Source: Rhizobium lusitanum
GTDB taxonomy: Bacteria > Pseudomonadota > Alphaproteobacteria > Rhizobiales > Rhizobiaceae
DNA length: 64,000 nt
Reading direction: 5' to 3'
Assembly: GCF_014189535.1 (NCBI RefSeq)
Contig: NZ_CP050308.1
Span: forward strand, 2,331,501 to 2,395,500
Shown: positions 16,527 through 25,879 of the stretch, in pieces
Numbering within the stretch: position 1 is the first letter of the stretch
Layout of the letters: every line of letters begins with the position of its first letter
Position numbers and translations under genes: made by a program
Notes under the pieces: model-generated
What the model saw: the letters and a program-made list of their open reading frames with translations, nothing else
Database searches by the model: none
Told to the model about the DNA's origin: nothing

Positions 16527-17837
16527 TCACTCTTCTCTAAACGCCCGAGCCATTTGGTCCGTAAACGGCTTTGCCAAATACGCCAGTGCAGTACGCTCGC
16601 CCGTCTGAATGAACGCCTCCACCGGCATCCCGACCACCGGTGCAAGGTTGCCCAACCGGCCCCATTCGGTCGCCGAGACGGCGACCCTGAGACTATAATA
16701 GCTTTGCCCGGTGCGCTGATCAGTGGTCAGGTCGGCTGCAATCTTTGTAATGCGGCCACTCAATTCCGGTGTAGTGCGCTGATTGAACGCAGAAAACCGA
16801 AGCGTTACCTCCTGCCCAGCAACTACCTGATCGATATCCTGCGGCGACAACTTAAGCTCCGGTGTCAGCAAATCGTTATCGGGCACGATCTGCATGATCG
16901 CTTCACTGGGCGTAACGACCGCCCCTGATGCATGCACGGCCAGTTGATGAACGATGCCTGCCTGTGGTGCACGAATATCGATGTGTCTCAACTCGTCCTC
17001 AGCAGCAACGAGGCGCTCGGAATATTCACCGATTTCGCTTTCGGCCTGACGCAGTTGGTCCGATACCTCAGTTCTTTGATCATCATCAACCTGAATGATC
17101 TGCAGCTGGGTTTCAGCGATCTTGCCGTTGGTTTGGGCCGCGGAGGCGATCAGACTGCCGAGCTCACCGGTGAGGTCTGCTGCATCGCGCTGTAAGTTAT
17201 AAACTCGGGTCGCCGGGATAATGCCCTGATCGAGCAAGGGTTGAAGGCTGGTGAGTTCCTTGTTGATAATGGCAATCGCTTGCCGTTTGCCGTCCTGTTG
17301 GGCGCTCAGCCCCTCCGCCTCCTTCGAAAGCTGACGCACCCGTTCGGCCAACTGCGCTTTGCGCCCCATCTTGGAAGACCGCCGATCATGAAACAGCCGC
17401 TGCTCACCATCAAGCATCGCTGCCACTTCGCCAACCTCCTGCTCCTTTAAAAGGCTCTCAGGAAAGGTGATTTCCTCTTTAGAATCTCGTTCGGCGGAAA
17501 GCCGTGCGGTGCGCGCGGTAAGTTCCTTCAGACGCTTCGAAACGATCGCAAGATTGGCACGCGCTTGGGTGTCATCGAGATGTATGAGTATTTGGCCAGC
17601 TTCGACACGATCCCCGTTCTTGACGAACACTTGGCCGACAGTACCGCCCTTTTGGTGCTGAACGGGTTTAACGTAGCTGTCGACGACCAGCGTGCCGGCG
17701 GCAATGACAGCACCCTGAAGACGAATGGTGGCAGCTAGACCTCCCAGGACTCCAACGAGAAAGATAATTGCGGTGATAGCAACGAGCGTCAGGCGACGGA
17801 TGGCGTGCTCGGCAAGCGGCGCGTGATCATCCTTCAT
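16527..17837 (-). CDS. Type I secretion membrane fusion protein (HlyD/PrsE family)
   Basis: 436-residue periplasmic adaptor of a type I secretion system. One N-terminal membrane helix (about residues 15-38, LVAITAIIFLVGVLGGLAAT) is followed by a biotinyl-lipoyl-like half (VDSYVKPVQHQKGGTVGQV and NGDRVEAGQILIHLD), a long coiled-coil hairpin (about 95-280), and the second half with IDIRAPQAGIVHQL near residue 290. The gene starts inside the ABC gene stop (ATGA overlap at 17834-17837). It would link the inner-membrane ABC protein to an outer-membrane TolC, which is not encoded in this window. Close in type to rhizobial PrsE, which with PrsD secretes RTX proteins and glycanases. Confidence 0.9.
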   Translation of the reverse strand: MKDDHAPLAEHAIRRLTLVAITAIIFLVGVLGGLAATIRLQGAVIAAGTLVVDSYVKPVQHQKGGTVGQVFVKNGDRVEAGQILIHLDDTQARANLAIVSKRLKELTARTARLSAERDSKEEITFPESLLKEQEVGEVAAMLDGEQRLFHDRRSSKMGRKAQLAERVRQLSKEAEGLSAQQDGKRQAIAIINKELTSLQPLLDQGIIPATRVYNLQRDAADLTGELGSLIASAAQTNGKIAETQLQIIQVDDDQRTEVSDQLRQAESEIGEYSERLVAAEDELRHIDIRAPQAGIVHQLAVHASGAVVTPSEAIMQIVPDNDLLTPELKLSPQDIDQVVAGQEVTLRFSAFNQRTTPELSGRITKIAADLTTDQRTGQSYYSLRVAVSATEWGRLGNLAPVVGMPVEAFIQTGERTALAYLAKPFTDQMARAFREE

Positions 17838-19651
17838 TGCGTCATCTCCTCACCAGCGATCATTAGTCGAACAGGCTGCAGCCCGGACGGCGCTGGCTGC
17901 GTCGTCTTCCTGAGAACCTCATCCTTCGGCCCAAATGCCTGCATCTGACCATTCGCCAGAACGAGAACCTTGTCGACAACGCCAAGTGCACTTGGGCGAT
18001 GAGCGATAATGATAGCAATGCCGCCACGCGCCCTCACATCCAGTATCGCACGTGACAACGCCGCCTCCCCCTCCGCGTCGAGGTTTGAGTTAGGCTCATC
18101 GAGAACGATCAGGAACGGCTCGCCATAGAGCGCACGTGCCAGCGCGATACGCTGGCGCTGTCCGCCCGACAGCGCCGATCCTTGTTCGCCGATCTTCGTG
18201 TCGAAGCCTTCGGGGAACTGCACAATCATGTCGTAGACACCAGCCGCCTTCGCAGCAGCAATGATTTTTTCTGACGGCGCATCCGGATCGAAACGGGCTA
18301 TGTTTTCAGCGATAGATCCACCAAACAACGAAACATCCTGCGGCAAATATCCTATGTGTTGGCCGAGCGCTCGCGGATCCCATTGCGACAGAGACGCCCC
18401 ATCCAGGCGGACCGCACCTGAAATCGGCGGCCAAATCCCGACGAGGCCCCGCGCGAGCGAGGATTTACCTGATGCGCTTGGGCCGATGACGCCGACGGCT
18501 TCTCCTGCCTGAAGCTCAAAGGAAACGCCGCGCACGATCGCGAGCTTTAAGCCCGGCGCCGCGAGATGCAAATTTTCAGCTTTGAGGACGCTTTCCGGCC
18601 TGGGAAGGGAAACTTCTTTTTCGTCAGCCTGCATCAGTTGCGCGAGCTTCATCAGCCGTGACCAGCTATCACGCGCTGCGGCGAAACCCTTCCATTGACC
18701 AATCGCCAGTTCGACCGGCGCCAACGCCCGACTAACAAGGATGGAACTCGCTATCATAATGCCGCCCGAGGCCTCTTGGCGGATGACAAGTATGGCCCCA
18801 ACGGCAAGCACCGCTGACTGCAGCACCATTCGCAAGATCTTGGAAATTGTCCCGAGTATGCCTGTTACGTTTGACGCACGCAGATGATTGCTGAGATAGC
18901 GGCGATTGATTTCGCTCCACTGTCTACCAAGCAGATGACCAAAACCCATCGCAAGCACAGCTTCTGAATTTCGACGCGTTGCTTCCGCAAGAGCCATTCG
19001 CTCCGAAGCGATTTTCGCTGCCTCCTTAGCCGGCTGACGTGACTTCAGTTCGGCCAATATCGTCAGACCGATGAGCATTAAGGCTCCGGCCAAGGCCGTA
19101 ATACCGATCCATACATGAAACAGGAAGCATAAACCGAGATAAAATGCCATCCAGGGAATATCGAACAAAGCAGTTGGCCCTGGCCCCGAAAGAAACCCTC
19201 GTACAGTATCCAGGTCGTGCACCGACTGAAGACCATTTCCAGGCACCTGCATGCGCGACGGAAATAAGACGAGGGAATCGTAGACAGTGCTTCCGAAGCG
19301 CTCATCTACCGATAGGCCGACGCGCACCAAAAGCATTGAACGGATGAGTTCGAGAATCCCCTGAAACGCGTAAAGTGTGGCCGTAATGATGCCCAGACCA
19401 ACCAGCGTAGGCAGACTGTGGCCAGGAATGACGCGATCGTAGACCTGCAGCATAAAGAAGGAGCCGGTCAATGCGAGAATGTTGACAATCGCGCTGGTCG
19501 CACCAATCCCGAGAAAGGCTTTCTTCAAGGAGGATAAAACGGCCACAAGGAACATCTGTGGAGGCTTCGTAGTCGTGCTAGACAAACTCAAACCCCGCTC
19601 ACGCTGCTGCAATGAAATGGAAGTCGTTCTGATGGAAGGTTGCCAGGGCAA
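17834..19651 (-). CDS. Type I secretion ABC transporter (PrsD family)
   Basis: Up to 605 residues: membrane domain with six helices (about residues 40-330) and an ATPase domain with Walker A GPSASGKSS, signature LSGGQRQRIALARALYG and Walker B FLIVLDEPNSNLD. There is no N-terminal C39 peptidase, consistent with export of RTX proteins carrying C-terminal signals. The start is uncertain: TTG at 19651 is the longest; TTG at 19585 (after GCGGGG) and ATG at 19555 are alternatives, and the first conserved residues appear only near the last. It heads an operon with the adaptor and the metalloprotease, which is the likely cargo. Confidence 0.9.
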   Translation of the reverse strand: MPWQPSIRTTSISLQQRERGLSLSSTTTKPPQMFLVAVLSSLKKAFLGIGATSAIVNILALTGSFFMLQVYDRVIPGHSLPTLVGLGIITATLYAFQGILELIRSMLLVRVGLSVDERFGSTVYDSLVLFPSRMQVPGNGLQSVHDLDTVRGFLSGPGPTALFDIPWMAFYLGLCFLFHVWIGITALAGALMLIGLTILAELKSRQPAKEAAKIASERMALAEATRRNSEAVLAMGFGHLLGRQWSEINRRYLSNHLRASNVTGILGTISKILRMVLQSAVLAVGAILVIRQEASGGIMIASSILVSRALAPVELAIGQWKGFAAARDSWSRLMKLAQLMQADEKEVSLPRPESVLKAENLHLAAPGLKLAIVRGVSFELQAGEAVGVIGPSASGKSSLARGLVGIWPPISGAVRLDGASLSQWDPRALGQHIGYLPQDVSLFGGSIAENIARFDPDAPSEKIIAAAKAAGVYDMIVQFPEGFDTKIGEQGSALSGGQRQRIALARALYGEPFLIVLDEPNSNLDAEGEAALSRAILDVRARGGIAIIIAHRPSALGVVDKVLVLANGQMQAFGPKDEVLRKTTQPAPSGLQPVRLMIAGEEMTQ

Positions 19652-20272
19652 CGTTCTTCAACAAGATCGAGCTGTTCGCGTTCCTGGAAATTTCAGATAA
19701 CTCTTCGCGCTCGTTAGCCATATGCTCCAGAATGCTCTTGATAGTTGATCGGTTAATCGTCGGGCCGTTGATTAGAGGCTAGTTCCACTCGCACTCTGGA
19801 TGATCCGCAGAAAAAGGACGGCGGACTCGATACGAAAGCGTGGTGTGCAACAGAAGCCGGGATCAATATGCATCCGAGAGGTAAGAAATTTGTAAAACCG
19901 CAAAGCGTTCTATTCAAGCGGAGTGAGAAAACATCGTCGTCCGGTCGACGAATCCGCATCCGTTACGCATAATTACGCTTAATGAAGCGAAAACTAAATT
20001 CGACGACCTGGGTTCTTCCGCCTATTTTCCAGAGGCAGATTCCTGCATCCCGCGAATAAACTCATAGATTCGGGATTGTCGTCTATAAAGTGATTTACGC
20101 ATACTTCAGATTTTCAGTTCACGCTCCCACTGAACTTTGAGAGGTAGTGTGACGATGAAGCAACAATGTCATCTCGGCATGGTCGATTTGGGCTTCATCG
20201 TCCACACGCACAAATCAATCGGATCGTCTGCAACAGGCCCGGCGGCGGGGCGGGAGTAAATCGGCCGACGTT
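19652..20272. other. AT-richer intergenic region upstream of the secretion operon
   Basis: About 620 bases lie between the start of the ABC gene and the stop of the hydrolase gene. It must contain the promoter of the secretion operon. Apart from a 34-codon frame at 20155 no coding region stands out; base composition is lower in GC than the flanks. Confidence 0.4.
20155..20259 (+). CDS. Possible 34-residue small protein
   Basis: ATG at 20155 follows a plausible ribosome site (GAGAGG about ten bases upstream) and the frame closes with TAA at 20257-20259. The product begins MKQQCHLGMVDLGFIVHTHK and ends in a Gly/Ala-rich tail. I recognise no family. Support is only the ribosome site; it may be chance. 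Confidence 0.2.
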   Translation: MKQQCHLGMVDLGFIVHTHKSIGSSATGPAAGRE

Positions 20273-21112
20273 TCACGCCGGCAGGATTTGGTAGCCCTCG
20301 GAGGCTCGCTCTACGCGACCGAAGCCGGTGATATGGCCACCGGCGATGATCCAGCCTTCGCGGGCGGCATCTTCCAATGTCGCCTGACGCGTTCGCACCG
20401 CCATCTCGGGGTCGAGATCGAAGACCAGGCCAATCTTCGGATCACCAGGCTGAAGATCTTCCAGATGTAAGGCGTCGCCCCAGATCAGGAGATCGTTGTC
20501 CCCGGCGTCGATCCGATCGCCGCCGCGCATCAGATAGCCAGTGTGGCCGGGGGTGTGACCCGGCAGAGGGCGGGCCTCTATGCCGGCCAACACAGGGCCA
20601 TCAGGAATCTGCCGGACCCGGGACCCATAGACGCGGACGAGTTGCTCAGCCACCTTGAAGCCACCACGACGCGCCTCAGGTGTTGCCTCTCGAGCGACCG
20701 GATCGGTGAAAAAGGCAAAATCCCTGGCCGGCACGAATATTTCGGCATTGGGGAAATACGGAGCGTCTCCGTCGAACAGACCGAGCGCATGATCACCGTG
20801 GATATGGGTCAGCAATATCAACCGGATCTGCTCCGGCGTGATGCCGGCCTCCTGTAACGCCGATCGCGCATGGCCGTATTTTGGTCCCCAAGCGGTCCCG
20901 GTACCGGCATCGACGAGAATGATGCCATCAGCGCTGCGCAGGGCAAAACAGTTTACATCCACCTGAAGCATCGGCTTGCCCAACGCTTCGATCGCGCGCT
21001 GCCGAGCTGCGCCGCCATCCGTATGGATCAGCACATCCGCCGGAGCTTCGAAGACGCCGTCGCGCAAAAGGATAACGTCATACTGCCCGAAATGTCGGCG
21101 ACTGTCGGTCAT
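20273..21112 (-). CDS. Metallo-beta-lactamase-fold hydrolase
   Basis: 279-residue MBL-fold protein. The zinc-binding HxHxDH motif is THIHGDHALG (about residues 100-109), with further ligands in PGHTPGHTGY (about 195-204), WGDALH (Asp, about 220) and the final AGGHITGFGR His. The overall layout, including DAGTGTAWGPKYG before the motif, is similar to AHL-lactonase/AttM-like and arylsulfatase-like MBL enzymes, so lactone hydrolysis is one possibility; no substrate can be assigned. It lies downstream of pyc on the same strand, separated by a terminator-like hairpin, so it is probably expressed on its own. Confidence 0.85.
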   Translation of the reverse strand: MTDSRRHFGQYDVILLRDGVFEAPADVLIHTDGGAARQRAIEALGKPMLQVDVNCFALRSADGIILVDAGTGTAWGPKYGHARSALQEAGITPEQIRLILLTHIHGDHALGLFDGDAPYFPNAEIFVPARDFAFFTDPVAREATPEARRGGFKVAEQLVRVYGSRVRQIPDGPVLAGIEARPLPGHTPGHTGYLMRGGDRIDAGDNDLLIWGDALHLEDLQPGDPKIGLVFDLDPEMAVRTRQATLEDAAREGWIIAGGHITGFGRVERASEGYQILPA

Positions 21113-21144
21113 TGATGCGATCCCGCCTTGAAGGCCACGTTCAG

Positions 21145-21170
21145 GAAAAGGCCGGCCCAGGAGCCGGCCA
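21145..21170 (-). terminator. Rho-independent terminator after pyc
   Basis: On the minus strand, 7-bp arms GGCCGGC / GCCGGCC with a six-base loop are followed directly by TTTTCC, about 25 bases past the pyc stop. Confidence 0.65.
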
Positions 21171-21193
21171 CTTCCGTTGTCTGGTGACGGACA

Positions 21194-24100
21194 CTAAGCT
21201 CCGTAGACGACGAGCAGATCCTTGGCGTCGATCTGGTCACCGGCAAGGACGAGGACTTCGGTGATGGTGCCGTCCTTCTCCGCATGCAGCGCCGTTTCCA
21301 TCTTCATCGCTTCGATGGAGACAAGCACGTCGCCGGCCTTGATCGCCTGGCCGGGTGTGACGAAGACGCGGGAGATGACGCCCGGCATCGGCGCGCCGAC
21401 ATGGGCCGCATTGCCGGGTTCCGCCTTGCGACGGGCGGCACTGCCCGCAGCGCCATGGGCACGGTCCGGCACCTTGATGCGGCGCGGCTGACCGTTGAGT
21501 TCGAAGAACACCGTCACCATGCCCTTCTCATCGGTCGCCGTCATTGCCTGGTTGACGACAACAAGCGTCTTGCCCTTCTCGATCTCTGCGAAGAGTTCGC
21601 CGCCTTCCTTCAATCCATAGAAGTAGGCAGGCGTCGGCAGCACCGAGACCGGGCCGTAAGTGTCGGCGGTCAAGGCATAGTCGGTGAACACTTTTGGATA
21701 CATCAGGTAGGAAGCGAATTCGAAGTCATCGACCTTGCGCTCGAGCTTGGTCTCGATGACCTTGCGCTCCGCATCGAGATCGGCCTCGGCCAGCAGCGAA
21801 CCGGGGCGCACCGTGTAAGGCGCTTCGCCCTTCAGCGCCTTCTTCTGCAACGCCTGCGGCCATCCGCCTGGCGGCTGGCCGAGATCGCCCTTCAGCATCG
21901 AGACCACCGATTCCGGGAAGGACACTTCCCGGTCTGGATTGATGACGTCGGCAACCGTCAGGTCCTGGGAGACCATCATCAGCGCCATGTCGCCGACCAC
22001 CTTGGACGACGGCGTCACCTTGACGATATCGCCGAACATCTGGTTGGCGTCGGCATAGGCCTGCGCCACCTGGTGCCAGCGGGTCTCCAGACCGAGCGAG
22101 CGCGCCTGTTCCTTGAGGTTAGTGAACTGGCCGCCCGGCATTTCGTGCAGGTAGACTTCCGAGGCTGGTCCCTTGAGGTCACTCTCGAAGGCCGAATACT
22201 GATGGCGCACCGCTTCCCAGTAGAAGGAGACGCGGCGGATCCATTCGGGATCGAGCCCCGGATCGCGCTCGGTGCCCTTCAAGGCTTCGACGATCGAGCC
22301 GAGGCAAGGCTGCGAGGTGTTGCCGGAGAGCGCATCCATCGCCGCATCGATCGCATCGACGCCGGCGTCCACGGCGGCCAGCACCGTCGCCGCGGCAATG
22401 CCCGATGTATCATGGGTGTGGAAATGGATCGGCAGGCTGGTTGCCTCACGCAGCGCCTTGAACAGTACCTTGGCGGCGGCTGGCTTCAGAAGACCCGCCA
22501 TATCCTTCAGCGCGATGATATGGGCGCCTGCCTTTTCCAGCTCGACGGCAAGATCGGTATAGTACTTCAGATCGTACTTCGGGCGGGCGGAATTGAGGAT
22601 GTCGCCGGTATAGCAGATCGCCGCCTCGCAGAGCTTGTTCTCCTCGATAATGGCATCCATCGACACGCGCATGTTCTCGACCCAGTTCAGGCAGTCGAAG
22701 ACGCGGAAGAGATCGATGCCACCCTTGGCCGCCTGGCGGACGAAGTATTTCACGACATTGTCGGGATAGTTGGTGTAGCCGACGCCGTTGGCGCCGCGCA
22801 GCAACATCTGCAGAAGCAGGTTCGGCGCACCCTCGCGGATCAGCGACAGGCGCTCCCAAGGATCTTCGGTGAGGAAGCGCATCGAGACGTCAAACGTCGC
22901 GCCGCCCCAGCATTCGAGCGACAGAAGCTGCGGTAGGGCGCGGGCATAGGTGCCGGCCACTTGCGCGATGTCGAAAGTGCGCATGCGGGTGGCGAGCAGC
23001 GACTGATGGCCGTCACGCATCGTCGTGTCGGTCAAAAGTACGCGTTTCTCATTGCGCATCCATTCGGCGAATTTCTGCGGGCCGAGTTTGTCGAGGAGCT
23101 GCTTGCTGCCATCCGGGATCTTGCCGTCGATATAGGGCAGCACCGGCTCGGACGCCTTCGATGACGGCGCCGGCCTGCCGCGAACCTCCGGATGGCCGTT
23201 GACGGTGACGTCGGCCAGATAGGTGAGCAGCTTGGTGGCGCGGTCCTGGCGCTTGACCTGCTGGAACAGCTCCGGCGTCGTGTCGATGAAGCGCGTCGTA
23301 TAGCTGTTGTCGCGGAACTTCGGGTGGGTGATGATCGCTTCGAGGAAGGTGAGGTTGGTCGCCACGCCGCGGATGCGGAATTCGCGTAGCGCCCGGTCCA
23401 TGCGGGCGATCGTCTCGTCCGGCGAAGACGCCCAGGCGGTCACCTTGACCAGCAGAGGATCGTAGAACCGGGTGATGATTGCGCCGGAATAGGCCGTGCC
23501 GCCATCGAGACGGATGCCGAAGCCGGCGGCCGAGCGATAGGCGGTGATACGGCCATAATCCGGAATGAAATTGTGTTCCGGGTCCTCGGTGGTGACGCGG
23601 CACTGCAGGGCATGGCCGTTGAGGCGAATATCCGCCTGCTTCGGCACGCCTGATTCCGGCGTACCGATGGCAAAGCCGTCGAGGATATGGATCTGCGCCT
23701 TGACGATATCGATGCCGGTGACGACTTCGGTGACGGTATGCTCGACCTGGATGCGCGGATTGACTTCGATGAAGTAGAATTTGCCGGTATCGGCATCCAT
23801 CAGATATTCGACGGTGCCGGCGCCGACATAACCGGTCGCACCGGCGATCTTCAGCGAATAAGCAGCCAGTTCCTGACGCTGGGCGTCATTGAGGTAGGGC
23901 GCGGGCGCGCGCTCGACGACCTTCTGGTTACGGCGCTGAACGGAACAGTCGCGCTCGAACAGATGGACGACATTGCCGTGGGTGTCGCCAAGAACCTGGC
24001 TTTCGACATGGCGGGCGCGCTCGACCAGCTTTTCGAGATAGACCTCGTCCTTGCCGAAGGCAGCCATCGCCTCGCGCTTGGCTTCCGTCACTTCCTTGGC

Positions 24101-24655
24101 GAGATCCTTGGGATCGCGGATGGCGCGCATGCCGCGACCACCGCCGCCCCATGAGGCCTTCAGCATGACAGGATAGCCGATTTCCTCGGCCATCTTTGCC
24201 ACGATCTTCATATCGTCGGGCAGCGGCTCGGTCGCCGGCACGACGGGCACGCCGACTGAGATCGCCAGGTTGCGGGCTGCGACCTTGTTGCCGAGCTGGC
24301 GCATCGTGTCGGCGCGCGGGCCAATGAAGATGATGCCGGCGGCATCGCAGGCGTCCACGAATTCAGGGCTTTCCGACAGAAGGCCGTAGCCGGGGTGAAT
24401 GGCGTCGGCGCCGGACAGCCGGGCGACGCGGATGATCTCGTCGATCGACAGATAGCTCTCGATCGGACCGAGATCACGCGCCAGATGCGGGCCGCGGCCG
24501 ACCTGATAGCTTTCGTCCGCCTTGAAGCGGTGCAATGCCAGTTTATCTTCCTCGGCCCAGATGGCGACTGTTTTGATGCCGAGCTCATTGGCGGCGCGAA
24601 ACACGCGGATGGCAATCTCGGAACGGTTGGCAACCAGGATCTTCGAAATAGGCAA
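21194..24655 (-). CDS. pyc: Pyruvate carboxylase
   Basis: Biotin enzyme that carboxylates pyruvate to oxaloacetate to refill the TCA cycle. 1153 residues, the standard alpha4 form: biotin carboxylase domain (1-450, with ATP-grasp loop SWGGGGRGMRA and MKLVE-type region), carboxyltransferase (about 530-810, TTMRDGHQSLLATR and the metal ligands in HFHTHDTSG), central allosteric/tetramer domain, and a C-terminal biotinyl domain with the acceptor Lys1118 in EAMKMETAL. The start is a TTG at 24655 preceded by GAGGAGA with correct spacing, giving (M)PISKILVANRSEIAI; a longer ATG frame (24694) has an unrelated extension. pyc next to an ExpR-like gene and ndvA matches S. meliloti order. Confidence 0.96.
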   Translation of the reverse strand: MPISKILVANRSEIAIRVFRAANELGIKTVAIWAEEDKLALHRFKADESYQVGRGPHLARDLGPIESYLSIDEIIRVARLSGADAIHPGYGLLSESPEFVDACDAAGIIFIGPRADTMRQLGNKVAARNLAISVGVPVVPATEPLPDDMKIVAKMAEEIGYPVMLKASWGGGGRGMRAIRDPKDLAKEVTEAKREAMAAFGKDEVYLEKLVERARHVESQVLGDTHGNVVHLFERDCSVQRRNQKVVERAPAPYLNDAQRQELAAYSLKIAGATGYVGAGTVEYLMDADTGKFYFIEVNPRIQVEHTVTEVVTGIDIVKAQIHILDGFAIGTPESGVPKQADIRLNGHALQCRVTTEDPEHNFIPDYGRITAYRSAAGFGIRLDGGTAYSGAIITRFYDPLLVKVTAWASSPDETIARMDRALREFRIRGVATNLTFLEAIITHPKFRDNSYTTRFIDTTPELFQQVKRQDRATKLLTYLADVTVNGHPEVRGRPAPSSKASEPVLPYIDGKIPDGSKQLLDKLGPQKFAEWMRNEKRVLLTDTTMRDGHQSLLATRMRTFDIAQVAGTYARALPQLLSLECWGGATFDVSMRFLTEDPWERLSLIREGAPNLLLQMLLRGANGVGYTNYPDNVVKYFVRQAAKGGIDLFRVFDCLNWVENMRVSMDAIIEENKLCEAAICYTGDILNSARPKYDLKYYTDLAVELEKAGAHIIALKDMAGLLKPAAAKVLFKALREATSLPIHFHTHDTSGIAAATVLAAVDAGVDAIDAAMDALSGNTSQPCLGSIVEALKGTERDPGLDPEWIRRVSFYWEAVRHQYSAFESDLKGPASEVYLHEMPGGQFTNLKEQARSLGLETRWHQVAQAYADANQMFGDIVKVTPSSKVVGDMALMMVSQDLTVADVINPDREVSFPESVVSMLKGDLGQPPGGWPQALQKKALKGEAPYTVRPGSLLAEADLDAERKVIETKLERKVDDFEFASYLMYPKVFTDYALTADTYGPVSVLPTPAYFYGLKEGGELFAEIEKGKTLVVVNQAMTATDEKGMVTVFFELNGQPRRIKVPDRAHGAAGSAARRKAEPGNAAHVGAPMPGVISRVFVTPGQAIKAGDVLVSIEAMKMETALHAEKDGTITEVLVLAGDQIDAKDLLVVYGA

Positions 24656-24769
24656 TGCAGTCTCCTCACGGCATCGAAACGGGCAATGCTGCACCCGCGA
24701 AGAGAATTCTTAACTTCTTGTCACGAGAAGTTCAATTTCCCGTAGCGTCAGAAACCAAAATAGTTGCGG

Positions 24770-25510
24770 CTATGGAACAAGTCCGTTTCTGAAGGCGATT
24801 GCGACGATATGCTGGCGGTTCCGGGCATTCAGCTTGTCCTGGATGCTATTCATGTACCAATCGACTGTGTGATTTGAAATCTTCAGCGTGCGGCTGATGT
24901 CCATCGAGGTCATGCCTTCCGCCAGATGATTGAGCACCTCAATCTCGCGCCTGGTCAACTTGGCATCTATTGCCGGGGCCTCCTCAAGCGGCCGCGCCTC
25001 ATCACGCAACTCCAGAAGCCGCCAGAAGACTTTCTTGGCCACGGCGTCGAACAGCGAAAGTTCGGCAGGCGACAGATCGACCGAATTGCCGCCGATCGTC
25101 ATCGTGCCAAGTAAGCCGCTGCGGCCGAAAATGGGAAAGATATAGCCATCGACGAGGCCGTTGGCGCGGGCATCGGCCATCATCTGCTCCATGCGGCGAC
25201 GGAGCGGATCGCCCTTTAGCGCCGCCATCGCGTCGCGCCAGCGGAAAGGCCGCTGCGCCTGGCCGAGATAACGCATGGTCGGATCGACCAGCACATATTT
25301 CCGGGCGACATAGGTGAGCGGCCATTTGTCCGGCCAGCGACCGGCAAGCATGACGCTGATAATGTCGACCGCCGGCCGTGGATGCCTCAGCAAACCGTAG
25401 AAATCGAACTTATAGGAGCGCAGCACCAGCTCGAGTTCCGTCACGACATTCTTGGCCTGATTGCATTCTTCAACGACCACAAGCAATTGCATTAACGAAT
25501 GAATATTCAC
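24770..25510 (-). CDS. expR: LuxR-family quorum-sensing regulator, ExpR-like
   Basis: 246 residues from a GTG at 25510 (GGGGG five bases upstream). The N-terminal autoinducer-binding domain (about 10-165) keeps the residues that contact AHL in TraR-type proteins: the Trp and Tyr in WPLTYVARKY, the Asp-Pro in LVDPTM, and the Trp in FRWRD. The C-terminal LuxR helix-turn-helix (about 178-240) reads LTRREIEVLNHLAEGMTSMD and KISNHTVDWYMNSIQDKL. Its position between pyc and ndvA is the known locus of expR in S. meliloti, where it controls exopolysaccharide and motility with AHLs. No luxI gene is in the window, so the signal must come from elsewhere. ATG alternatives 18 bases downstream (MQLL) exist. 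Confidence 0.85.
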   Translation of the reverse strand: MNIHSLMQLLVVVEECNQAKNVVTELELVLRSYKFDFYGLLRHPRPAVDIISVMLAGRWPDKWPLTYVARKYVLVDPTMRYLGQAQRPFRWRDAMAALKGDPLRRRMEQMMADARANGLVDGYIFPIFGRSGLLGTMTIGGNSVDLSPAELSLFDAVAKKVFWRLLELRDEARPLEEAPAIDAKLTRREIEVLNHLAEGMTSMDISRTLKISNHTVDWYMNSIQDKLNARNRQHIVAIAFRNGLVP

Positions 25511-25879
25511 ACATACCCCCTGGCCCGAAAAGCCTGGTTCCTCATCGACGGACACCCCACCGATATTCGCTCGGCCTCCGGCGCGGCGGATGGCGGGCAA
25601 ACATACTCGGATCGAAATAAAATTGAACGTCTACGGCGAGAAATTCAGAATTCAACTTCGCATAGCAATCGCCTCGCCGCACGACAATGCTATTAAACGC
25701 AAGTATTCCTGAATCCTCATATTTCTCAAGTGCCCGAGGACCGGCCATAACGGCCGGGCCTGCAATTCATGAAAATTCCTCCAAGAAAACAGCGTCAGAT
25801 TCCGTTAATCGCCGGTTCAGGTAGCGATCTGTAGTGTCCACAGCATTCCGAATTTGCTGATGCACAGAGGTTGCCAGAC
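25511..25879. promoter_or_regulatory. Divergent expR-ndvA promoter region
   Basis: 370 bases between the divergent starts of expR and ndvA, AT-richer than the flanking genes, with no coding frame worth reporting. The promoters of both genes should lie here; no clear -35/-10 pair or lux-box palindrome could be assigned by eye. Confidence 0.45.

Noticed and set aside
19753..19959. 68-codon frame upstream of the secretion ABC gene
   Set aside because: No ribosome site, mixed composition, no recognisable domain.
21284..22936. 550-codon frame opposite pyc
   Set aside because: Same kind of antisense artefact in a GC-rich gene; no recognisable domain.
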